A DNA stretch of 5,710 nucleotides from Verrucomicrobiota bacterium (GTDB lineage: Bacteria; Verrucomicrobiota; Verrucomicrobiia; Verrucomicrobiales; DEV007): the NCBI GenBank assembly GCA_013152075.1, contig JAADHD010000478.1, positions 1-5,710 of the forward strand, read 5' to 3'. Below the pieces are notes generated by a model. It saw nothing but the letters and a program-made list of their open reading frames with translations. It searched no databases and was not told where the DNA came from. Made by a program: the position numbers and the translations under genes. Positions within the stretch are counted from its first letter, which is position 1, and each line of letters begins with the position of its first letter. Of this stretch, positions 1 through 5,710 are shown in pieces.

Positions 1-587
1 ATTTCGATCATGCGTTGGCTGCCGCCTTGCTTGCGCCAGTTGAAGGTCCAGTATTCCATTCCGGGGAAACGGGCAGCGGAACGCACGCCGCTGCCGTTGA
101 TCTGATTCATGTCTTTCCAGCGCGAAATTCCGAGTGTTGATGAAATCAATTTGAAGCCATGGGCAGCGGCGTATTGGGCGGTGCGCTCGAAGCGCATATC
201 AAAGCAGGCGGTGCAGCGTGAACCTCGTTCTGGTTCGTCTTCCAGACCTTCCACCCGGTCGAACCAGTTCTTGGCATCGTAGTCTCCATCGACAAAATCC
301 ATGCCCAGTTTTTGGGCGTAGCGGATGTTTTCCTGCTTGCGGATTTCATATTCATCGCGCGGATGAATGTTGGGATTGTAGAAATAGATAGTGGTTTCAA
401 TATCCGACGCTGCCAGAGCATCCATGACTTCAGATGCACAAGGGGCGCAGCAGGAATGCATCAAAATTTTGTCCACCCCGTTGGGCGTTTCCAGAACCGG
501 GCGCTGGTAGTTTTCTACATTAAAACGATCCATCGGATTGGTCGGATCACCGGATGAAGGCTTTGGATTTGGATTGGACGCGCTCAT
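1..587 (-). CDS. queH: Epoxyqueuosine reductase QueH (3' end outside the window)
   Basis: QueH reduces epoxyqueuosine to queuosine at the wobble base of tRNAs with GUN anticodons (Asp, Asn, His, Tyr), the last step of queuosine synthesis, in the cytoplasm. It is the non-cobalamin counterpart of QueG. Visible in the frame: 195 complete codons from ATG at 587; the family's vicinal-cysteine motif HSCCAPC (residues 44-50), YNPNIHPRDEY (70-80), a second cysteine pair RCTAC (124-128), the STLGISRWKDMNQIN block (150-164), and FNWRKQGGSQRMIE (182-195). The cysteines are those expected to bind the iron-sulfur cofactor. The frame is open to the window edge, so the C-terminus, where family members usually carry a YCGC-like cysteine motif, is not seen. 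The first 18 residues are rich in Ser, Pro and Asn and poorly conserved in character; Met19 (codon 531-533) is an alternative start. Neither ATG has a Shine-Dalgarno sequence. The gene is divergent from metE. Family assignment is confident; the start is not. Confidence 0.93.
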   Translation of the reverse strand, partial: MSASNPNPKPSSGDPTNPMDRFNVENYQRPVLETPNGVDKILMHSCCAPCASEVMDALAASDIETTIYFYNPNIHPRDEYEIRKQENIRYAQKLGMDFVDGDYDAKNWFDRVEGLEDEPERGSRCTACFDMRFERTAQYAAAHGFKLISSTLGISRWKDMNQINGSGVRSAARFPGMEYWTFNWRKQGGSQRMIE

Positions 588-713
588 GGAATAGCTCTGA
601 AAAGAGGTGGGAACTATAGAGCAGACTCCCGAAATCGCGAGTCCTGATGATGTCCTTATAAGATGAGATAGCAGGATAGGCTCTATTCTGATTAATGATT
701 AAGGAAAGGTGAG

Positions 714-750
714 TGGATCGTAACCCGTTAATAATAAGCTTATTGATCCA
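714..750. repeat. Nested inverted repeats in the queH-metE intergenic region
   Basis: TGGATC (714-719) is matched by its reverse complement GATCCA (745-750). Just inside the right arm lies a perfect 12-base palindrome, AATAAGCTTATT (733-744). The remainder of the gap on this side (588-713) holds nothing I can name apart from a small TTAATGATTAA palindrome at 692-702. The elements lie upstream of the proposed metE promoter and could be regulator sites for either divergent gene or chance AT-rich symmetry. No function is assigned. Confidence 0.35.
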
Positions 751-785
751 AGCGAACGAGCCGAAGGTTGTAAGTTAGTAATATA

Positions 786-813
786 TTGACATATCATGAT
801 TTCTTGATATAAC
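786..813 (+). promoter_or_regulatory. Sigma70-type promoter of metE
   Basis: A perfect TTGACA -35 box (786-791) is followed after 16 bases by TATAAC (808-813), five of six matches to the -10 consensus. The predicted transcription start, six to eight bases after the -10 box, falls at about 819-821, on or next to the metE ATG at 821. The mRNA would therefore have little or no 5' leader, which agrees with the absence of a ribosome binding site. The boxes are read directly; promoter activity is inferred. Confidence 0.65.
791..810. promoter_or_regulatory. Palindromic operator inside the metE promoter
   Basis: ATATCATGATTTCTTGATAT is a 20-base imperfect palindrome: eight of ten base pairs match around a centre between 800 and 801, with perfect six-base outer arms ATATCA and TGATAT. 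It fills the spacer between the -35 and -10 boxes and overlaps both, the classic position for a repressor that blocks RNA polymerase. From memory, ArsR-family SahR-type regulators, which sense S-adenosylhomocysteine and control methionine-cycle genes including metE, bind AT-rich palindromes of this kind. The symmetry and position are seen; the regulator's identity is inferred, and no regulator gene lies in this window. Confidence 0.55.
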
Positions 814-820
814 ATAAATC

Positions 821-3175
821 ATGGAAATTAAAACAATGAATTTGGGCTACCCGCGTGTTGGCCGTAAGCGGGAGCTAAAAAAAGCGATTGAGCAATATTG
901 GCGAGGGCAGATGGGTGTGGAAGAGTTGGAAGTAACGGCGTCTACCTTGCGTCAGCGACATTGGAAAGAACAGCAGGATGCCGGGGTGAATTTGATACCC
1001 AGTAATGATTTCAGCTATTACGATCAGATGCTCGATGCGGTTCTCGATTTTGGTGCTGTGCCCAAACGTTTTCAGGAGTCCGGTTTTTCTTCGGATCTGG
1101 ATTTGTATTTTGCGATGGCTCGCGGAGTGGCGTCATCTGATGACCAATCAGCGGAGGGAACCTGTTGTGGAGGGGGATCTACGACGGCGTTGGAGATGAC
1201 CAAATGGTATGACACCAACTATCATTATATGGTGCCGGAATTTGATCGGGAAACAAAATTCACTTTGCGGCGTAACAAGGCGCTTGAGGAATTTGAAGAG
1301 GCAAAAGCTTTTGGCTTGGATACGATGCCGGTTCTGATCGGGCCGTTAACATTTTTATTACTGGGTAAAACAGTAAGTGAGGACGATTTTAACGTGCTGG
1401 ATGAATTGCTGAATCCTTTGGTGGATGTTGTGTGTGAACAAGTAAAGGCACTGGTGAAAGCAGGTGCAAAAACGATCGCTTTTCATGAGCCGCAATTGGT
1501 GATGGATTTACCTTCAGGGGCTGAAGACGCCTACCGTTACGCTTACGAAAAAATCCGTTACGCAGTTGACTCGGCTATTCCGGAAGGGAGCGGAACAAGC
1601 TTGGTATTGCTCACTTATTTTGATGCATTGCGAGACAATGAACGCTTGGCATTTTCTTTGCCGCTTGATGTGATTCACCTCGATCTGGTTCGCGCTCCGG
1701 GTCAGCTTGACTGGGTGCTGACTTCGGTTCCTGATGACAAGAGCATTTCTCTCGGAGTGGTGGACGGTCGCAACATCTGGAAGAATCGCTTTACGGATTC
1801 AATCGAAGTGGTGAAACGAGTGGTGGATTGCCTTGGTGCTGACCGGGTGATGGTGGCTCCATCGTGTTCTTTGCAGCACACGCCGATGGATCTTGAGCTG
1901 GAAAATGAATTGGATGACGAATTGTCCGATTGGTTGGCATTTGCCAAACAAAAATTGGATGAAGTTCGGGTGATTGCGGCAGCTGCCAGTGGTGATGATT
2001 CGGTGGAGGGGCTCGTCGCGGCCAATCGGGTATCGTGGGAGAAAAGGTTGAATAGCGAATCGATTCACAATTCAGAAGTACAGGCACGTCTTGCAGCGAT
2101 CGGTTCCCAGGACTGGCAACGCGAAACGCCTTACGCGGAACGATTTAAAACCCAGCAAACAAAGTTGGCTCTGCCATTGTATCCGACAACGACAATTGGT
2201 TCTCTACCGCAAACAGCAGACGTTCGCAAAGCGCGGGCGGAAATGAGGAAAGGTCTCTTGAGCGATGCGGATTATGACGCTTTTCTTGAGGAAAAAACGT
2301 TGGAATCTATCAGGTGGCAAGAAGAGATTGGAGTGGACGTATTGGTTCACGGTGAGTTTGAGCGCAATGACATGGTTGAGTATTTTGGTGAAGCGCTGGA
2401 AGGTTTTGCCTTTTCACGTTTCGGCTGGGTGCAGAGTTATGGAACGCGTTGCGTGAAACCGCCGATCATTTTTGGAGATGTGAGCCGTCCTGAAGCGATG
2501 ACCGTGAAATGGACTCGCTTTGCTAAGGAAAACACCGACCGACCGGTGAAGGGAATGCTGACGGGGCCGATCACTATTTTGCAGTGGAGTTTTGTCAGAG
2601 ATGATCAGGCGCGGAAAGATACAGCATGGCAAATTGCGTTGGCGATACGGGACGAGGTCAACGATCTCGAAGCGGCAGGTATCGATGTGATTCAGATTGA
2701 CGAGCCGGCTCTGCGTGAGGGCTTGCCGTTGAGGGAAACCAACTGGTCGGTTTATCTGGATTGGGCGACCAAAGCTTTTCGGATCTCAGCATCCGGGGTG
2801 AAGGATTCGACGCAAATCCATACGCACATGTGTTATTGCGAGTTTAATGACATCATTGATTCGATTGCCGCTCTGGATGCCGATGTGATTTCGATGGAAG
2901 CTTCACGTTCACAGATGGAATTGCTGGAGGGCTTCCGTGATTTCAAATACCCGAACGGAATCGGGCCGGGGGTGTGGGATATTCACAGCCCAAGGGTTCC
3001 GGACGAAACAGAGATGGTGTCACTATTGGAAAAAGCGACTGACCTGCTTCCCAAGGAAGCGATATGGGTCAATCCTGATTGCGGCCTGAAAACGAGGGAT
3101 TGGTCAGAGACCAAAGCAAGCATGAAAAACATGGTGAGCGCGGCGCGCAAACTGCGTGAAATGCACGCCGTTTGA
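821..3175 (+). CDS. metE: Cobalamin-independent methionine synthase MetE
   Basis: MetE transfers the methyl group of 5-methyltetrahydropteroyl-polyglutamate to homocysteine, giving methionine without vitamin B12. The 784-residue protein has the two-barrel layout of the family (E. coli enzyme 753). The N-terminal half starts with LGYPRVGRKRELKKA (8-22), the folate-tail binding segment, and includes EMTKWYDTNYHYMVPEF (125-141). The catalytic C-terminal half carries TTTIGSLPQT (456-465), HGEFERNDMVEYFGE (510-524), QIDEPALREGLPLR (625-638) and HTHMCYC (667-673). Zinc ligands by alignment to E. coli are His669, Cys671, Glu693 and Cys754; the proton-donor histidine is His722, and the homocysteine-contacting Glu512 and Asp627 are present. 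Cys673 matches the E. coli cysteine that is oxidised under stress. ATG 821 gives the normal N-terminus; Met6 (836) is less likely because family members have a few residues before the LG(F/Y)PRVG motif. No ribosome binding site precedes it. A roughly 10-residue insertion with a Cys pair lies near residues 106-122. No B12 riboswitch is seen upstream; control is probably by the palindrome in its promoter. Confidence 0.98.
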   Translation: MEIKTMNLGYPRVGRKRELKKAIEQYWRGQMGVEELEVTASTLRQRHWKEQQDAGVNLIPSNDFSYYDQMLDAVLDFGAVPKRFQESGFSSDLDLYFAMARGVASSDDQSAEGTCCGGGSTTALEMTKWYDTNYHYMVPEFDRETKFTLRRNKALEEFEEAKAFGLDTMPVLIGPLTFLLLGKTVSEDDFNVLDELLNPLVDVVCEQVKALVKAGAKTIAFHEPQLVMDLPSGAEDAYRYAYEKIRYAVDSAIPEGSGTSLVLLTYFDALRDNERLAFSLPLDVIHLDLVRAPGQLDWVLTSVPDDKSISLGVVDGRNIWKNRFTDSIEVVKRVVDCLGADRVMVAPSCSLQHTPMDLELENELDDELSDWLAFAKQKLDEVRVIAAAASGDDSVEGLVAANRVSWEKRLNSESIHNSEVQARLAAIGSQDWQRETPYAERFKTQQTKLALPLYPTTTIGSLPQTADVRKARAEMRKGLLSDADYDAFLEEKTLESIRWQEEIGVDVLVHGEFERNDMVEYFGEALEGFAFSRFGWVQSYGTRCVKPPIIFGDVSRPEAMTVKWTRFAKENTDRPVKGMLTGPITILQWSFVRDDQARKDTAWQIALAIRDEVNDLEAAGIDVIQIDEPALREGLPLRETNWSVYLDWATKAFRISASGVKDSTQIHTHMCYCEFNDIIDSIAALDADVISMEASRSQMELLEGFRDFKYPNGIGPGVWDIHSPRVPDETEMVSLLEKATDLLPKEAIWVNPDCGLKTRDWSETKASMKNMVSAARKLREMHAV

Positions 3176-3201
3176 GGAAAAGGGTGAATAGGTAAAAAGA
3201 A

Positions 3202-3229
3202 AAAGGGATCGCTGAAAAGCGATCCCTTT
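3202..3229. terminator. Bidirectional intrinsic terminator between metE and tpiA
   Basis: A perfect 12-bp stem (3202-3213 with 3218-3229) is closed by a GAAA loop on the plus strand. Read on the minus strand the hairpin is followed by TTCTTTTT, a good U-tract, making it a strong terminator for tpiA, whose stop lies about 45 bases away. On the plus strand it follows the metE stop by 26 bases, but the downstream tract is only TTT within the stem and GTGGTTT after it, so termination of metE is likely weaker. The two genes converge, so a shared terminator is expected. Confidence 0.88.
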
Positions 3230-3233
3230 GTGG

Positions 3234-3255
3234 TTTCGCGTTCTATGTCGCGAAA
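3234..3255. other. Second small hairpin beside the terminator
   Basis: TTTCGCG (3234-3240) pairs perfectly with CGCGAAA (3249-3255) around an 8-base loop. It lies four bases from the main terminator and has no U-tract of its own. On the minus strand it is the first structure after the tpiA stop; it may assist termination or protect the 3' end of the message. Role is inferred. Confidence 0.5.
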
Positions 3256-3273
3256 GTATATTGAAGAGTAGTC

Positions 3274-4074
<801 letters not shown>

Positions 4075-4116
4075 AATTTATATAAGCCAGAGGCGGTAGT
4101 TATTATCTAATAGGAA

Positions 4117-5337
4117 TTATTTTTCCGAAAGGGCAGCAATGCCTGGAAGAGTCTTGCCCTCCAGCAGTTCAAGGGAAGCCCCTCCGCCGGTGGACATAAA
4201 GGTCATTTGATCGGCGAGGCCATATTTATTTACAGCGGTTACCGAGTCGCCGCCGCCGATAATGCTGACAGCATCAGAATTGGCCACCGCCTCGGCGATC
4301 GCTTTCGTGCCCTTGGAAAATTTATCAATCTCAAAGACGCCCATAGGACCATTCCAGATGATGGTGCCTGCGGTAGCAATTTCGCGGGAAAATTCTTCAA
4401 TGGCTTCCGGTCCGATATCCAGCCCCTCCCAGTCATCGGAGATGCCGCCTTTTCCGTCAGGGCCGTAAACCTCTGTGTAGCGGGCGTTCGCGTCTTCGCC
4501 AAAAGCGTCGGCTTCCAGGTTGTTAGCAGGTAAAAGGAAGCGAGTATTTTTTTCTTTCGCTTGTTTCAGGATGTCCAGTGCAAGATCAAGTTTGTCATCT
4601 TCGCAGATGCTGTTGCCGATGCCGTATCCCTGGGCTTTGCGAAAAGTGTAGGCCATGCCCCCGCCGATGATAACTGAATCGGCTTTGTCGAGCAGGGCGG
4701 TGATGACTTCGATTTTGTCAGAGACTTTGGCACCCCCCATGATGACGAGGAAGGGGCGTTTGGGTTCGCGTAATTCTTCCTGAAGATATTTTAGCTCTCG
4801 TTCGACGAGAAATCCCATCGCACAGGTGTCGATGTGATCGGTCACACCCGCGGTGGATGCATGTGCCCGGTGAGCGGTGCCGAAGGCGTCGTTGACAAAA
4901 ATATCACCGTGCGCGGCCAGCTTGGCGGCGAAGGCAGAATCGTTCGCCGTTTCTTCGTTGTGGTAACGAACGTTTTCAAGTAGCAGAACTTGTCCGTTGG
5001 CTAACTGCTCGACAGCAGTGGTTACTTCTTCCCCGATGCAGTCATCGGCAAAAGCGACCGGAGCATCAATCAGTTCACCCAGACGTTCGGCTACTGGTTT
5101 TAAGGAAAATTCCGCTTTGCGCTCACCTTTGGGACGTCCCAAATGAGACATCAACACCACACGCGCGCCGTTTTTGATCAGGTGCTCGATGGAAGGCAGG
5201 GCTGCTTGGATTCGAGTGTCATCGGTGATGACGCGTTGAGATCCATCGTCAGAATCCTTTAACGGAACATTGAAATCCACGCGCATGAGAACGCGGTTCC
5301 CTTCAACTTCAAGATCCTGAATAGTGAGCTTGGCCAT
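4117..5337 (-). CDS. pgk: Phosphoglycerate kinase
   Basis: Pgk moves a phosphate between 1,3-bisphosphoglycerate and ADP, the first ATP-yielding step of glycolysis, reversible in gluconeogenesis; a cytoplasmic two-domain monomer. The 406-residue protein is complete and near the family length of about 390-400. N-domain substrate residues are seen in RVDFNVPL (19-26; Asp21, Asn23), Arg42, SHLGRPKG (64-71; His65, Arg68), ENVRYHNEE (121-129; Arg124) and HRAHAST (156-162; Arg157). The nucleotide domain shows MGGAKVSDK (200-208; Lys204), IIGGGMAYTF (223-232), WNGPMGVFE (328-336; Glu336), IIGGGDSVTAV (359-369) and the C-terminal STGGGASLELLEGKTLPG (382-399). A glycine-rich acidic segment (about 280-306) is somewhat longer than in many homologues. 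The start at 5337 gives a standard MAKLTIQDL beginning; no Shine-Dalgarno sequence precedes it. It lies 89 bases after gap, across a hairpin, and 42 bases before tpiA. Confidence 0.98.
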   Translation of the reverse strand: MAKLTIQDLEVEGNRVLMRVDFNVPLKDSDDGSQRVITDDTRIQAALPSIEHLIKNGARVVLMSHLGRPKGERKAEFSLKPVAERLGELIDAPVAFADDCIGEEVTTAVEQLANGQVLLLENVRYHNEETANDSAFAAKLAAHGDIFVNDAFGTAHRAHASTAGVTDHIDTCAMGFLVERELKYLQEELREPKRPFLVIMGGAKVSDKIEVITALLDKADSVIIGGGMAYTFRKAQGYGIGNSICEDDKLDLALDILKQAKEKNTRFLLPANNLEADAFGEDANARYTEVYGPDGKGGISDDWEGLDIGPEAIEEFSREIATAGTIIWNGPMGVFEIDKFSKGTKAIAEAVANSDAVSIIGGGDSVTAVNKYGLADQMTFMSTGGGASLELLEGKTLPGIAALSEK

Positions 5338-5373
5338 GTGCCGGTGTTTGAGCGGAATTTTGTGTTTAGAAGA

Positions 5374-5406
5374 AACCCGCCGGAACGCTTGGCGTTCTGA
5401 CGGGTT
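5374..5406 (-). terminator. Long hairpin between gap and pgk (terminator or attenuating/processing element)
   Basis: Fifteen-base arms 5374-5388 and 5392-5406 pair around a 3-base loop: 13 Watson-Crick pairs, one G-T pair and one mismatch. On the minus strand the stem ends in GGGTT and runs into TCTTCT, a moderately U-rich tail, 20 bases after the gap stop codon. This could be a full or partial terminator, or a stable 3' end for gap mRNA. No clear promoter is visible in the remaining 36 bases before pgk, so some read-through is likely. Confidence 0.7.
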
Positions 5407-5426
5407 ATAAGCGTTTCAGCAGATGA

Positions 5427-5710
5427 TTAAAGGCTGCTTCCAAGCAGCGCCATGGCTTCACCAGCGCGGTTGCTGTAACCCCATTCGTTGTCGTACCATC
5501 CGACCACTTTCACGAAAGTGCCGTCAGTGACCATGGTGAGGTCAGAATCAAGGATGCAGGAGTGTGGATTGCCGACAATATCTTTCAGCACCAGTGGATC
5601 GGTGCTGAATTGAAAAATCCCTTTCATAGGACCTTCAGCAGCTTCTTTGTATTTATCATTGAGTTCCTCGACGCTGGTTCCTTTGGAAAGCACAGCGGTG
5701 AAATCGGTGA
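5427..5710 (-). CDS. gap: Glyceraldehyde-3-phosphate dehydrogenase, C-terminal part (5' end outside the window)
   Basis: The last 93 or so residues of a phosphorylating GAPDH, which oxidises glyceraldehyde 3-phosphate to 1,3-bisphosphoglycerate with NAD+. The frame is open to the window edge and reads TDFTAVLSKGTSVEELN, then PMKGIFQFSTDPLVLKDIVG, the SCILDSDLTMV segment, and VKVVGWYDNEWGYSNRAGE before ending in MALLGSSL. The YDNEWGYSNR block is the family's C-terminal signature, including the asparagine that contacts the nicotinamide of NAD. A GTG at 5693 is internal, not a start, because conserved family sequence continues upstream of it. The NAD-binding N-terminal domain and the catalytic cysteine motif lie outside the window. 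Its product is the substrate of the Pgk encoded next downstream. A minus-strand hairpin follows the stop. Confidence 0.96.
   Translation of the reverse strand, partial: TDFTAVLSKGTSVEELNDKYKEAAEGPMKGIFQFSTDPLVLKDIVGNPHSCILDSDLTMVTDGTFVKVVGWYDNEWGYSNRAGEAMALLGSSL

Noticed and set aside
146..439. Open frame opposite the annotated direction of thought: a 97-residue minus-strand reading frame within queH
   Set aside because: It is out of frame with the clear QueH protein, which spans the whole region on the same strand with all family motifs.
624..643. GACTC...GAGTC inverted repeat before queH
   Set aside because: Only five paired bases around a ten-base loop with no other signal; easily expected by chance.
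588..820. A riboswitch (cobalamin, SAM or SAH type) upstream of metE
   Set aside because: I could not find the conserved core elements of these classes, and the best promoter lies immediately before the ATG, leaving no leader to hold one.
1702..2087. Several overlapping antisense open frames inside metE
   Set aside because: Compositionally odd, Ser/His-rich translations with no recognisable domain; they lie opposite fully conserved metE coding sequence.
4075..4116. An internal promoter before tpiA (TATATAAAT just upstream of the ATG, minus strand)
   Set aside because: There is a possible -10-like sequence but no matching -35 box, and AT-rich sequence before an ATG is expected in a genome without Shine-Dalgarno sites.
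4207..4533. A 108-residue plus-strand open frame inside pgk
   Set aside because: Antisense to conserved pgk sequence, with no recognisable domain and no ribosome binding site; a shadow of the real gene.

Overview
This window reads as an ordinary bacterial chromosome segment of roughly 50% GC carrying core metabolic genes. It shows no mobile element, CRISPR array, tRNA or rRNA. The protein sequences and the lack of Shine-Dalgarno sequences at all four visible starts would fit a Verrucomicrobiota-like bacterium. That placement is inference from sequence feel, not a search, and should be held loosely.

Layout, left to right. Minus strand 1-587 is most of queH (epoxyqueuosine reductase, last step of tRNA queuosine synthesis), with its 3' end beyond the window. 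A 233-base divergent intergenic region (588-820) follows, holding a near-consensus sigma70-type promoter for the next gene with a 20-base palindrome filling the space between its -35 and -10 boxes. Plus strand 821-3175 is metE, cobalamin-independent methionine synthase, complete with all zinc ligands. A strong 12-bp hairpin at 3202-3229, sitting between convergent genes, probably ends transcription from both sides. Minus strand 5710 to 3274 then carries the glycolytic set gap (partial, C-terminal end only), pgk and tpiA, in the order gap-pgk-tpiA. A long hairpin lies between gap and pgk.

How the genes work together. GapA, Pgk and TpiA catalyse consecutive or adjoining triose-phosphate steps of glycolysis and gluconeogenesis, and their order suggests one operon, possibly with reduced transcript abundance past the gap-pgk hairpin. 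MetE makes methionine for protein and S-adenosylmethionine, and QueH modifies tRNA; neither has an evident functional link to the glycolytic genes. The most interesting signal is regulatory: the palindrome inside the metE promoter looks like an operator, possibly for an ArsR-family SahR-type methionine-cycle regulator, and the promoter geometry predicts a leaderless or nearly leaderless metE mRNA. I found no convincing undescribed multi-gene system here.
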